A stretch of DNA of 64,000 bases from DATFFO01 sp963744905 (GTDB lineage: Bacteria; Actinomycetota; Acidimicrobiia; Spongiisociales; ZC4RG35), in contig CAVUUV010000005.1 in the NCBI GenBank assembly GCA_963744905.1, positions 248,001 to 312,000 on the forward strand, in the 5' to 3' direction. Below the pieces are notes generated by a model. That model was given only the letters and a program-made list of their open reading frames with translations. It made no database searches and was not told the origin of the DNA. How positions within the stretch are numbered: position 1 is the first letter of the stretch; every line of letters starts with the position of its first letter. This document shows positions 29,913-38,923 of the stretch, piece by piece. Made by a program: the position numbers and the translations under genes.

Positions 29913-31028
29913 TCAACGGATGAAGGGGATCTCGGTCACCACAGCTTCTCTGGTTTGGCCGTCCTCGGTTCGCAGTTCCAGCACCCCTCCAGGCTTCGCC
30001 GTCCGGGATCGAATCAGAGCCAGACCGATGTTGCATTGCAGACGCGGCGAGTACAGCGCCACCCGGACCCGACCCACCTCCTCCCCACGGCAAAGGGCCG
30101 GCCACGGTCGGGTGTTGGGGGTCAGTCGCTCTCCGCCGATCTTCAACCCGACCAGGCGACGTGCCGCTCCCATGGCCCGCTTCTCGATCAGGGCCTCCTT
30201 GCCGATGAAGTCGGCGGGACGATCCAGATCGATCCAGCGGCCCAGCCCGACCTCGAAGGGGTCGGTGTCCCCCTCGGTGTCGGTACGGAACGAGAGGAGA
30301 CCGCCCTCGGTCCTCTCCACCTGGTGGGGTGCGCCCGGAGCGATGTCGAACCGAGCCCCGGCTTCGACGACTCGCTCCCACAGCTCCGGCCCCTTGGTGC
30401 CGTCGCAGAGGTACAGCTCATAACCGCCCTGTTTCGACCAACCGGCTCTCCCCACCCACAGGGGGACCCGGCCCAGGTCCACCGGCCGGAACTGAAAGGG
30501 CCGCAGATCCGGAACCCATTCGCCCAGCAGTGACGCCACCACCCCTTCTGCCCAGGGTCCCTGCACCGCCAGGGGAGAAACGTCGGGCTCCTCGACTCGT
30601 ACATCCAGCTGCCTCTCGGAGGCGAGTGCCCGGCACAAAGCCAGCATGTCGCCGTCGGCAATGGACATCCACCAGCGATTCTCGCCAACTCGCAGGAACA
30701 CGGGGTCGTTCAACAGCCGCCCTTCATGATCACAAACCGGCGCATATCGGGCCTGACCTACCGGTGAGGTGGAGATATCCCGGGCACTGAGAAGCTCGAC
30801 CAGGCGAGTCGCCTCGGTGCCCTCTATTTCCACCTGGCGCTGGGCGGCAACGTCCCAAACGGCGACTCGTTTCAAGAGTTGCCAGTACTCGGCCTCCAGG
30901 TCTCCGTACGAGGTCGGCATGTACATGTGGTTGTAGACCGTGAAAGCCGTCACCCCGGCGGCAACGGTGGCCTCGAAATAGGGCGACATCCTGATTCTGG
31001 GACTGAGGCTGATCTCGAAACCCGCCAT
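29913..31028 (-). CDS. GcvT-family aminomethyltransferase, DMSP demethylase (DmdA)-like
   Basis: 371 residues, tetrahydrofolate-binding GcvT fold. The opening ISLSPRIRMSPYFEATVAAGVTAFTVYNHMYMPTSY and later VAVWDVAAQRQVEIEG, ARYAPVCDHEGRLLNDPVFLRV, RWWMSIADGD and GWSKQGGYELYL resemble DmdA more than glycine-cleavage T-protein, as far as I can judge from memory. DmdA moves a methyl group from dimethylsulfoniopropionate to tetrahydrofolate. No gcvH or gcvP lies nearby, which argues against a T-protein. Related uncharacterised demethylases (for example on glycine betaine-type substrates) are possible. Monocistronic. Confidence 0.75.
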   Translation of the reverse strand: MAGFEISLSPRIRMSPYFEATVAAGVTAFTVYNHMYMPTSYGDLEAEYWQLLKRVAVWDVAAQRQVEIEGTEATRLVELLSARDISTSPVGQARYAPVCDHEGRLLNDPVFLRVGENRWWMSIADGDMLALCRALASERQLDVRVEEPDVSPLAVQGPWAEGVVASLLGEWVPDLRPFQFRPVDLGRVPLWVGRAGWSKQGGYELYLCDGTKGPELWERVVEAGARFDIAPGAPHQVERTEGGLLSFRTDTEGDTDPFEVGLGRWIDLDRPADFIGKEALIEKRAMGAARRLVGLKIGGERLTPNTRPWPALCRGEEVGRVRVALYSPRLQCNIGLALIRSRTAKPGGVLELRTEDGQTREAVVTEIPFIR

Positions 31029-31054
31029 CGACGGCGCAGACTAGACGCCCGCGC

Positions 31055-33418
31055 CTAAACCGCCCTGCTGCGCACCACTCCGGCCACATCCAGCCTCCGC
31101 ACCACGCGCGTGGCCGGGATGAGGGACACGAGAGCGGCCGCCAGAACACCCAGCGAGGCCCACAGGGGAGTGGTCGCCCGCATGTGCAGGTCGAAGCTGA
31201 ACAGGTCGCTCGAGAACGAGGACATGAAGGCCGCCGAGACGAGGTAGCCGATCACCAGGCCAAGCGGGATCCCTATCACCGTCAGTGCGATGTTCTCGGC
31301 CGACACCAATCGACCCAGCAGCCCGCGTCCCGCCCCCGACGCCGCCAAGGTGGCCAGCTCCACCTCCCGTTCCGAAACGTTGGCGGCCACCGACGACAGG
31401 ATCAGGGCGAAGGCCATCACGGCTCCGAAGACCAGCATCACACCGACGAAGGCATAGAACAGCCCCATGAATGACTGAGCGGTCTCGTACAGGGCATGGG
31501 AATCTCGCACGATTTGCACCTCACTCAGGTCCTGCAACGCCGCTATGACCGTGTCGGGATCGGCACCTCGATCGAAAGCCACCAAAGCCGTGGGCAGGGC
31601 CGAGCCGATGGCGCCGTCACCTGCCAGCGTCTTCAACCCTGTCTCACTGGCATAGACGAAGGTTCCCAGCGGCTCGTCTACGAAGCCGGCGATCCTGGTC
31701 GTGGCGCCCGCGCCCAGCGAGGGAAACCCGATGGTGATGGAGTCGCCCACCTCGACACCCAGAAGCGACCTGAGGGCCACCCCGACCAGGACGCCGTCGG
31801 TGGGGAGCGACAGATCCGACCCATCGGGGGCGATGAAGGTGTGCATGGTGGTGTCTTGCTCGAAGGCCTGGGTCACCGTCGAGTAGGAGTCGGGACCGTG
31901 ATGGAGCACGGTGTCCACTACTGCGGTGGACTCGGCCCTCGCCACTCCCGGCACGGCCTCGAGCTGGGAGATGACGGCCGGGTCCGGGGCCGTGTTCAGT
32001 ACCACCTCGGCGTTTTGCTTCTGCACCTGAAGAAACTGACGATCGAGGAGGACCTGAGTCGTGTCGATCATCCCCCACGAGGAAAGGACGAGGACCAGGG
32101 CGAGCGAAACCCCGAGCATGGTCGACAGGGTCCGCCTCCGGTTGCGTCCCAGGCCCCGCAACACCATGAGCCAGCGGGTCGGCAACCTGCGCAGCGGGGG
32201 AATCAAGCGCTCCAGGAGGCTGCGACGGCCCACTCCACCCATCGGGAGCTCGCCTCTCATGGCCTCGGCCGGCTGAATGCGGGAGGCGAGACGGGCCGGA
32301 GCCAGAGCGGCCAGGGCACCGGCCACCACGGCAAAGGCGAGGCCCTCGACAAGGGTGGCCGGGTGGAAGTGGATCGAAGTGATGGGGACCTTTATGGCCG
32401 AGGTGTAGACCTTGCTGACCGTCCCGGCCAGGAACACACCCGCCACCGCACCGGGAACACCGCCCAGCCCTCCCACTGCCAACCCCTGGTATAGGTAACG
32501 ACGCATAATCGCCCGGCGCGAGAAGCCCGATGCGCGCATCAGGCCGATGATCGACCGCTGCGAGTACACGAGGCGGGTCAGCATCACATACAGGGCCATG
32601 CCCGCAGTACCCAGGAAGAGGAGCGGGAACATGAAGGAGAGCTCGCCGAATCCCTTCACGTCCTCCTGCAGAGCCGCATTGGAGGGTTGGTCGGCCCGCG
32701 TCGTGGCGGTGAGGCCCAGGTCTGAGGCTGCGCCGGCCAAACGGGCATCCACGGCCGCCCGATCGGCACCAGGCTGATATCCAACCAATGCCTCATCGAC
32801 GCTGCCCGGAAGCTGAGCGACCAGGTCTTCGGAGGCGAAGACCACGCCGAACTCCCCGGGAGGGGTGAGAACATCCTGGCGACTCTCGGCCGGCCACACG
32901 TACTCGGGTGAGGCAGCCAACCCGACGACCCGGAACGCGGCCCAGTTCTGGACGGTCGCCAGCGAGATGGTGTCTCCCGGTTCAATCCCGAAATGATCGG
33001 CCACGTGCTGTTCTAGCACGACCGAGGCGGCCCCATCGGTGGGATCGAGGCCCCTGCCCGAGAGGACGATGATCTGGTTGAGTGCAGCCGACGTCGGCAC
33101 GCCCACCACGCGGCCCAGCAGGCGATGTCCGTCGATCTCGATCGGTATCTCGGCCACATGGCGTGTCTCGACGGTCTGGACCCCGGTCTCGGTGGCCGCC
33201 CGCTCGGCGAAGGCGCCCGTCGAGACACCCGAGACGGTGAAGTCGGCGAAGCCGGTCTGCTGATATAGCGAGTCGTAGGACGCTTCGAGGTTGAGGAAGG
33301 CGTCGTAGGAGGCCCCGAACAGGACCACACCCAGGAAGATCGTCGCCGCCATCGCCACCACCTGACCCAGACGGGAGCGAAGATCCCTCCTCACCATCGT
33401 GGCCACGACGCTCACCAC
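31055..33418 (-). CDS. FtsX-like ABC transporter permease
   Basis: 787 residues. N-terminal membrane helix (VVAMAATIFLGVVLFGASY), a ~200-residue extracytoplasmic MacB-type domain, an FtsX domain with three helices, then a second periplasmic domain and a second FtsX domain ending at the C-terminus. Such permeases with a LolD/MacB-type ATPase extrude peptides or lipids or work on envelope substrates mechanically. The start overlaps the ATPase gene (7 bp) and a TetR gene leads the operon, so it is a TetR-regulated export or stress system. Substrate unknown. Confidence 0.88.
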   Translation of the reverse strand: MVSVVATMVRRDLRSRLGQVVAMAATIFLGVVLFGASYDAFLNLEASYDSLYQQTGFADFTVSGVSTGAFAERAATETGVQTVETRHVAEIPIEIDGHRLLGRVVGVPTSAALNQIIVLSGRGLDPTDGAASVVLEQHVADHFGIEPGDTISLATVQNWAAFRVVGLAASPEYVWPAESRQDVLTPPGEFGVVFASEDLVAQLPGSVDEALVGYQPGADRAAVDARLAGAASDLGLTATTRADQPSNAALQEDVKGFGELSFMFPLLFLGTAGMALYVMLTRLVYSQRSIIGLMRASGFSRRAIMRRYLYQGLAVGGLGGVPGAVAGVFLAGTVSKVYTSAIKVPITSIHFHPATLVEGLAFAVVAGALAALAPARLASRIQPAEAMRGELPMGGVGRRSLLERLIPPLRRLPTRWLMVLRGLGRNRRRTLSTMLGVSLALVLVLSSWGMIDTTQVLLDRQFLQVQKQNAEVVLNTAPDPAVISQLEAVPGVARAESTAVVDTVLHHGPDSYSTVTQAFEQDTTMHTFIAPDGSDLSLPTDGVLVGVALRSLLGVEVGDSITIGFPSLGAGATTRIAGFVDEPLGTFVYASETGLKTLAGDGAIGSALPTALVAFDRGADPDTVIAALQDLSEVQIVRDSHALYETAQSFMGLFYAFVGVMLVFGAVMAFALILSSVAANVSEREVELATLAASGAGRGLLGRLVSAENIALTVIGIPLGLVIGYLVSAAFMSSFSSDLFSFDLHMRATTPLWASLGVLAAALVSLIPATRVVRRLDVAGVVRSRAV

Positions 33419-34134
33419 ACCACCTCCTCCGGCCCCACCGGCGTGGAGTTCTCGCTGACCCTGTTGACCTCTCCCGAGTGCATCGTGATCACCCGGTCGG
33501 CCATGTCGGCGATGGCCGCGTTGTGGGTGACGACGAGGACGGTTCGGTCCTCTCGACCGGTCAGGTCACGTAGAACACCCAGGACCTTGCGTCCCGTCTC
33601 CAGGTCCAGGGCACCGGTGGGTTCGTCACACAACACCAAAGCGGGGCGTTTGACGACTGCCCTGGCGATGGCGACCCTCTGCTGCTCGCCTCCCGAGAGG
33701 GCCCCGGGGAAATGGTCGAGACGGTCCGCCAACCCCACCCGTTCGAGGGCCGACGAACATTGCTCCCGGGTGGCTCCCGTCAGTTCCCCCACCAACTGGA
33801 CGTTCTCCAGGGCGGTGAGGGTGGGAACCAGATTGAAGAACTGGAAGACGAATCCTACGTGGTGGCGTCGGAACTCGGTCCGTCCTGCATCATCCATGCC
33901 ATCCAGCGCGTTTCCGCCCACCACGATGCGACCCGACGTGGGCGCCTCCATCGCCCCGATCAGATTGAGCATGGTCGTCTTGCCGGAGCCGCTGGGGCCG
34001 AGAACGACTACGAACTCTCCCGGGGGGAGGGTCAGGGAAACGCCCTCGAGCGCAGCCACTTCGGCGCGCCCGCTTCCGTAGATCTTCGAAACGTCTTCCA
34101 TCTCCACCGCCAGCGTGGTGCTGGTCACCGTCAT
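33412..34134 (-). CDS. ABC transporter ATP-binding protein (LolD/MacB type)
   Basis: 240 residues. Walker A GPSGSGKTT, Q-loop VFQFFNLVPTLTALENV, signature LSGGEQQRVAIARA, Walker B LVLCDEPTGALD and the H-loop VTHN are all present. Sequence features (FQFFNL..TALENV) are those of the MacB/LolD ATPases that power FtsX-type permeases. It overlaps tetR upstream by 4 bp and the permease downstream by 7 bp, so the three genes form one operon. Confidence 0.94.
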   Translation of the reverse strand: MTVTSTTLAVEMEDVSKIYGSGRAEVAALEGVSLTLPPGEFVVVLGPSGSGKTTMLNLIGAMEAPTSGRIVVGGNALDGMDDAGRTEFRRHHVGFVFQFFNLVPTLTALENVQLVGELTGATREQCSSALERVGLADRLDHFPGALSGGEQQRVAIARAVVKRPALVLCDEPTGALDLETGRKVLGVLRDLTGREDRTVLVVTHNAAIADMADRVITMHSGEVNRVSENSTPVGPEEVVW

Positions 34135-34733
34135 CGGGGTTCCTTCCGTGTAGTTATGGCTTGGACGAGAGTGTCGATCGCCTGTTGCAGATCCAGGTCC
34201 GGGTCGACGATCAGGTGCAAGGTGAGCCCGTCGAATAGGGCCGCCACCAGGACTGCCAGGGCCTCGGGGTCGAGATCCGCCAGGGCTTCGTCGGCTTTGG
34301 CTCTCCGGAATCGCTCCGCCATCACCTCCCGATACTGAGTCAGCACGTCACCCAGCCAGGCCCGCATTTCGTCATGGCGGCAGGCTTGGACCAGGAACTC
34401 GACGGTGGCCACCGCCAGTGGGCCCTGCTCGACGGTCTCTGCCAGCGCCTCCAGGGAAGCCTTCAGCCCGGATGCCAGGTCGTCGTCTTCGAGCAGGGCG
34501 AGAGCCTCGTCACCTGCCTCGGCCAGGGCGGCGGTGGCCGCCTGGAACAAAAGGCCGTCGACGGATCCAAAGTGGTAGTGGACCAGGCTGTGGTTGACGC
34601 CGGCTCGCTCGGCCACCGCCCGGGTTGTGACGCCCGCCCAGCCCTGCTCGGCGATCAGCTCCACCGCGGCCCCCATCAGCCTTCGCCTGGTCTCACGACC
34701 CGGCCTCTCTCCTTGAACAGATGGTTTGGTCAT
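34131..34733 (-). CDS. TetR family transcriptional regulator of the ABC exporter operon
   Basis: 200 residues. N-terminal HTH: RRRLMGAAVELIAEQGWAGVTTRAVAERAGVNHSLVHYHFGSVDGLL. The C-terminal domain is acidic and helical. The start codon (ATG, 34733-34731) lies inside the operator palindrome (34713-34741), so the regulator should repress its own operon and the ABC genes. Ligand unknown; probably the exported compound. Confidence 0.9.
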   Translation of the reverse strand: MTKPSVQGERPGRETRRRLMGAAVELIAEQGWAGVTTRAVAERAGVNHSLVHYHFGSVDGLLFQAATAALAEAGDEALALLEDDDLASGLKASLEALAETVEQGPLAVATVEFLVQACRHDEMRAWLGDVLTQYREVMAERFRRAKADEALADLDPEALAVLVAALFDGLTLHLIVDPDLDLQQAIDTLVQAITTRKEPR

Positions 34734-34773
34734 CTGTTCAAGGAACCTAGCTATTGCGGGGCCGCAGCGTCAA
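34713..34773 (-). promoter_or_regulatory. Promoter and operator of the tetR-ABC operon
   Basis: Minus strand: -35 TTGACG (34773-34768), 18-bp spacer, -10 TAGGTT (34749-34744). Immediately downstream is a perfect inverted repeat TTGAACAGATG-N7-CATCTGTTCAA (34713-34741). It covers the predicted start of transcription and includes the tetR ATG, so the leader is very short or absent. Confidence 0.72.
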
Positions 34774-34785
34774 GCCGGGCGAAGC

Positions 34786-35292
34786 TCATTTGCCGACCCC
34801 GGCCCGAGCGTCCAGGAAACGTGAGGCAGAGGGAGTGAAGGGAAGCAACAAGATGGCGCTGGAACCGGCCAGGAGCAGCGGATGCATGACCGGGTGGAAC
34901 GGCACGAGGAACAACTCGATTATCTCGAAGGCGAGCAGGACCCCACCCACCGCTACCGCCCCGATCCAAGGCCAACGGTGTCCCACTACCGCTTCGATGC
35001 CGCCCGCCCAACGCCACCGCCAGTGGGATACCAGGCCGATGGCGACCAGCAGTGAGGCGGCCGCAATGCAGAGGAAGAACACGCCGGGTAGGAAGTAGTC
35101 GCCGATGGGTGCGTTCTCGAGATAGCTGACCGGCATGCCCAGTGGCGACATGGGATCGGTGACCATCGCCCAGCCTCCCTGAATCGCACCGACGGCCAGC
35201 AGGGCCATCAAAGCCGCCAGCGTCCACACAGTGCCCGGAGGGCCTCCTGGTTTCGGAGCGGCTTTCGCCGGCACCGGGGCCTGAACCGACAT
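34786..35292 (-). CDS. Four-TM membrane protein of unknown function
   Basis: 168 residues with about four hydrophobic helices (VWTLAALMALLAVGAIQGGW; YFLPGVFFLCIAAASLLVAIGL; WPWIGAVAVGGVLLAFEIIELFLV; HPLLLAGSSAILLLPF) and a proline-rich cytoplasmic start. It lies upstream of the tetR-ABC operon on the same strand with 52 bp between. ATG 35292 follows an AAGGAGG site. Not recognised; a generic actinobacterial membrane protein. Confidence 0.72.
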   Translation of the reverse strand: MSVQAPVPAKAAPKPGGPPGTVWTLAALMALLAVGAIQGGWAMVTDPMSPLGMPVSYLENAPIGDYFLPGVFFLCIAAASLLVAIGLVSHWRWRWAGGIEAVVGHRWPWIGAVAVGGVLLAFEIIELFLVPFHPVMHPLLLAGSSAILLLPFTPSASRFLDARAGVGK

Positions 35293-35451
35293 CGAACCTC
35301 CTTGGTCGTCCTTCCGCAGGATGTCCCCAGGCGGAGGGGAGTAACAGAGGACTTATGCCCTTGATTGCGTGGACCGACGAGTGACTAGTCCGTCGGGTCG
35401 ACTTCGATCTGATTATCCGGTCGGGGGAAAGAAGTGCCGAAGTAAGGGGCC

Positions 35452-35640
35452 ATGACCCTGATCAGCATCCTGGAGCGGAAGCCGGCGCATCCTCTGCCCC
35501 GCTGCGCCTGGTGCGATTCCCCGGCGCTGGTCTTCACACCGGCCGGTCTGGCCTGTCACGAGCACGCCGTCCAACATGTGCGGCGCTCACGGGAAGGCCG
35601 TCACAGCCACCCGGTTCCGGGTCATCGTCCGCGGCGTTGA
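35452..35640 (+). CDS. Small protein with possible Cys/His metal site
   Basis: 62 residues. RCAWCDSPALVFTPAGLACHEHAVQHV has CxxC then Cys-His-x-His, a plausible one-zinc ribbon. The C-terminal third is Arg/Pro/His-rich. An AGGGGCC sequence precedes ATG 35452. It sits alone between divergent units; the composition is acceptable but there is no known homologue. Confidence 0.45.
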   Translation: MTLISILERKPAHPLPRCAWCDSPALVFTPAGLACHEHAVQHVRRSREGRHSHPVPGHRPRR

Positions 35641-35733
35641 ATCGACGCGTTCCGTGCCGTGAGCAGTCCCTCCGACGGGGAATGCGCCTCCCGATTCGGA
35701 CGTTGTGGAGGACAGCCATTCAGGAGTGCGAAC

Positions 35734-36690
35734 TTGCCTGCCGTAACCGTTGACAATCTTCTAACGCTGCCCCGGGTCCCCGAGCCGGACCCGGTCCAGG
35801 CCGTTGATCGCCCGGTTCGTTCGGTGACCACCGCACCCGGTGGACTCGAGGGGGAGGGCTTTCCTGTGCGCAGGGCCTTTGCCGGAGTCGATCTGGCTGA
35901 CCTGGATCCGTTCGTTCATCTGGACCAGATGGGAGAGGTCGAATATGCGCCGGGCGAGCCCAAGGGCACCCCTTGGCATCCCCATCGAGGGTTCGAAACC
36001 GTCACCTACATGATCGACGGGATCTTCGAGCACGAGGATTCCCAGGGTGGGGGAGGAACGATCACCAACGGTGATACCCAATGGATGACCGCCGGAGCGG
36101 GAATCCTCCACATCGAGAAGCCGCCCGAGCAACTGGTCGTTTCAGGAGGTCTGTTTCACGGCTTTCAACTGTGGGTGAATCTCCCTGCGGCCCAGAAGTT
36201 CACCCCTCCCCGCTACCAGGACCTGAGGGCGAGCGAGGTCGTGCTGCTCTCGTCCGCGGATGGAGGCACGCTGATCCGTCTCATCGCCGGCGACCTGGCG
36301 TCGCACGAGGGGCCGGGATCCACCCACACCCCCATGGCGATGATTCACGCCACCCTCTTCCCCGGGGCGCGATTGAGACTGCCCTGGCGACGGGACTTCA
36401 ACGCACTGGCTTACGTGCTCGGAGGCAAGGGTTGGGTGGGTGACCACCGGCCGATCGCATCCGGGCAGCTCGCCCTGTATGGGTCGGGAGACGTCATCAC
36501 CCTGGGAGCCGACCAATCTCAGGAGAGTCGCAGCCCCAACCTCGACGTTCTCATCCTGGGGGGCCGCCCCATCGGCGAGCCGGTGGCGTGGATGGGCCCC
36601 TTCGTGATGAACACCCACGCCGAACTGGCCCAGGCCTTCGACGACTTCCAGCGGGGCAGGCTGGGTACGATCCCCGCCCGATCCATCTGA
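35734..36690 (+). CDS. Pirin family protein
   Basis: 318 residues. Bicupin pirin: the metal-binding HPHRGFETVTYMIDG (two His), HEDSQGGGGTITNGDTQWMTAGAGILHIEKP (His and Glu), then the second cupin with MAMIHATLFPGARLRLP. Pirins bind Fe(II) and some are quercetinases or redox-linked transcription cofactors. The start is TTG 35734 (MPAVTVDNLL, the usual pirin opening) with AGGAG 7 bp upstream; a longer frame upstream reads through non-conserved sequence. It ends 3 bp before the end of the convergent patatin gene. Confidence 0.9.
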   Translation: MPAVTVDNLLTLPRVPEPDPVQAVDRPVRSVTTAPGGLEGEGFPVRRAFAGVDLADLDPFVHLDQMGEVEYAPGEPKGTPWHPHRGFETVTYMIDGIFEHEDSQGGGGTITNGDTQWMTAGAGILHIEKPPEQLVVSGGLFHGFQLWVNLPAAQKFTPPRYQDLRASEVVLLSSADGGTLIRLIAGDLASHEGPGSTHTPMAMIHATLFPGARLRLPWRRDFNALAYVLGGKGWVGDHRPIASGQLALYGSGDVITLGADQSQESRSPNLDVLILGGRPIGEPVAWMGPFVMNTHAELAQAFDDFQRGRLGTIPARSI

Positions 36691-36693
36691 GCC

Positions 36694-37659
36694 TCAGGAT
36701 GACGAACGGAGGGGCGGCTCGAGGCAATGCCTTGCCAGCACCTCCCACACTCCGGGCTGGGCAAGCTTCCGCTTCATGGCGCCCAGGGTGCGGATGAAAG
36801 TGGGAACGGCCGCCTCGGCGGCCATTGGATTGGGTCTCATCGCCTGCAATACGTGGGGAGACGGCCGGAGTATCAGGGTCTCGGTCTGGGGCCACTCCTC
36901 GGCGATGATGTCGAGCTCCTCTTCCAGCGACCGGCGTCCCACCCGATCGAGGACGCGCTCGTGCATCCAGGCGCCCTGGCGCTCCTCCAGGGCCGCCATG
37001 GGGGCGATGACGATGATCAGATCGAGTGGGTGCGGCGCTCCCAGGACCAGATCGGCATGGGTGCCTGACGCCACCCCACCGTCGACGTAGTCGCGGCCCC
37101 CTATCTCGTAAGGATGAAAGACGAGAGGTATGGCCGAGCTGGCCGCCACCGCGTCCGCCAGGGCGACGTCGGGGGCCCCGACCGTGCCGAAGGCGACCCG
37201 GTCGTGGGCGGTCAGGTCGTAGGCGGTGATGACCGTGGGCCGATCAGGCCAGTCGTAGGCGACTTCACCTACCTGCTCCACCACCCAATCGGCCAGTCCG
37301 GCCGGGTCGTAGCGGGCCGGAGATCCCAACAAGAGTGACAGGCCCGGTCGGCGAAGCCCGGGCAAGATGCCCTCCTTCAGCCAGCGCCCCACTCTCACGC
37401 CGGGCTGCTTGAGGAAAACGTGGTGCCGGATTCGCTCGGCTACGTCCTCGCGCTCGTCTCCGTATCTGACCATCGAATCGAGGTCCAGCTTTCCGCTTCG
37501 GACGATGGCCGTCACGTAGGCCCCTCCCGACGTCCCCACAACCACTTCCGCAGTGTTCGGATCCCACCCGCAGGCGAGCTCCAACGCCATCAGAGTTGCC
37601 AGCTGGTAGGAGGCTCCGGTGATACCGCCACCACCGAGGACGAGCCCGATTCGTGTCAT
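36694..37659 (-). CDS. Patatin-like phospholipase family protein
   Basis: 321 residues. Oxyanion-hole motif LVLGGGGITGASY, nucleophile elbow GTSGG and the catalytic Asp in YVDGGVASGTHADLV form the Ser-Asp dyad of patatins. Predicted to be an acyl hydrolase on lipids. ATG 37659 (MTRIGLVLGGGG) is chosen because it puts the glycine-rich loop at the N-terminus as in homologues. It is divergent from mshD with 46 bp between the starts. Confidence 0.88.
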   Translation of the reverse strand: MTRIGLVLGGGGITGASYQLATLMALELACGWDPNTAEVVVGTSGGAYVTAIVRSGKLDLDSMVRYGDEREDVAERIRHHVFLKQPGVRVGRWLKEGILPGLRRPGLSLLLGSPARYDPAGLADWVVEQVGEVAYDWPDRPTVITAYDLTAHDRVAFGTVGAPDVALADAVAASSAIPLVFHPYEIGGRDYVDGGVASGTHADLVLGAPHPLDLIIVIAPMAALEERQGAWMHERVLDRVGRRSLEEELDIIAEEWPQTETLILRPSPHVLQAMRPNPMAAEAAVPTFIRTLGAMKRKLAQPGVWEVLARHCLEPPLRSSS

Positions 37660-37705
37660 GAGCCGGTGAGCATAGAGGCCTTTCGAGGGCGCTACGGTCT
37701 CTTCG

Positions 37706-38578
37706 ATGGCACCGGGGCAGGTCCGACCAATCCGTCTTCCCGAGGACCAAGACGAGATCAACTCCTTCCTCGACCGGCGATCGGGGGAGGCGGGCCTAGC
37801 CACCCTCAGTGAGAGCAAGCTGGTCGGCCTGACCACAGGATCGACCAGCCTGATAGATCGTGAAGAGGGGGAGACAGCCGGTGTTGCCGTGCTCAGCCGG
37901 GCAGCCCGCACAGGGGAGTGGGCGATGGAGATAGTGGCCGTGCCTTCCCGATCGGTCGAAGCCGTGCTGGTCGAGGCTGCCGAGCGTGAGATCAAGGGAT
38001 CGACCGGCTCGATGCTGCGCTGGTGGATCTACGACGAAGACTGCGATCGGATCGCCCTCGACCTGGGCTATAAGCCCGAGCGTTTGCTCCTACTGATGGG
38101 TAGACGGCTCCCAACCTCAGACCGGCCACGGTTCGACCCGGAGGTCTCGGTCCGCGAATTCCGACCCGGTGAAGACGATCGGGTCTGGTTGGCGGTGAAC
38201 AATTCGGCTTTCGAGGGTCATCCTGAGAACGGTGACTGGGATCAGGCCGATCTCGAACAGCGACTCGGTGCCGACTGGTTCGACGCCGGGGGCTTTCGCA
38301 CGGCCTGGGTCGATGGCGAGATGGTGGGGTTCTGCTGGACCAAGATCCACCCCGGCCATGGCGGGGAGATATACGTGATCGGGGTCTCACCGCCCTGGTG
38401 GGGAAGGGGACTGGGCCGGGCCCTGGTCCTGGAGGGGATGAGGTATCTCACCGAATCGGGGTGTGAGCGGGTCTTCCTCTACACCGAGGGCGACAATTCA
38501 CGCGCCATCAGGCTCTACCGCGACCTGGGATTCATGGTCGAGCGCACTCACCGGTCGTTCGTCAAGAAGCTGGATTGA
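37706..38578 (+). CDS. mshD: Mycothiol synthase (MshD-like GNAT acetyltransferase)
   Basis: 290 residues with two GNAT halves. The C-terminal half carries NNSAFEGHPENGDWDQADLEQRLGADWFDAGGFRTAW, VGFCWTKIHPGHGGEIYVIGVSPPWWGRGLGRALVLEGM and the final LYTEGDNSRAIRLYRDLGFMVERTHRSF, typical of MshD. MshD acetylates Cys-GlcN-Ins in the last step of mycothiol synthesis, the main thiol of actinobacteria. The N-terminal half is weakly conserved, as in the family. The other msh genes are outside the window. Confidence 0.87.
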   Translation: MAPGQVRPIRLPEDQDEINSFLDRRSGEAGLATLSESKLVGLTTGSTSLIDREEGETAGVAVLSRAARTGEWAMEIVAVPSRSVEAVLVEAAEREIKGSTGSMLRWWIYDEDCDRIALDLGYKPERLLLLMGRRLPTSDRPRFDPEVSVREFRPGEDDRVWLAVNNSAFEGHPENGDWDQADLEQRLGADWFDAGGFRTAWVDGEMVGFCWTKIHPGHGGEIYVIGVSPPWWGRGLGRALVLEGMRYLTESGCERVFLYTEGDNSRAIRLYRDLGFMVERTHRSFVKKLD

Positions 38579-38596
38579 TCCGGTGTCGGACCGTTC

Positions 38597-38800
38597 TCAG
38601 CCGAAGCGCCTTCCGCACGAGGGGCAGCGCTGGTCGGTGTCCTTGGTGGCGGCTCGGCACCACGGACAGGGAAGGTCTGACTCGTCGCCGGCCAGGTCTA
38701 CCACCTGACGCCCGTCAATCGTGATCGGTTGCTCTCGCGTCATTCGCGCTACGGCCAACAATCCCGTGGTGGCAGTGGCAGCGACCAGAGCCTCGAACAC
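38597..38800 (-). CDS. Small zinc-ribbon protein with N-terminal hydrophobic helix
   Basis: 67 residues. A short hydrophobic N-terminus (FEALVAATATTGLLAVA) is followed by a C-terminal zinc ribbon LPCPWCRAATKDTDQRCPSCGRRFG (CxxC-x10-CxxC). Such tiny ribbon proteins are common and mostly unassigned. It converges on mshD with 18 bp between the ends. Confidence 0.58.
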   Translation of the reverse strand: MFEALVAATATTGLLAVARMTREQPITIDGRQVVDLAGDESDLPCPWCRAATKDTDQRCPSCGRRFG

Positions 38801-38923
38801 TATGGATTCCTCCTCAGTCGCACGAGTCTGACGTTAAGCCTGCACCCGGCGATCCTGGTGGATTTCGCGCTCTGATACGGGGCTGCACATAACCCACCCC
38901 AGGGCGGCGCCGACCTCAACTCC

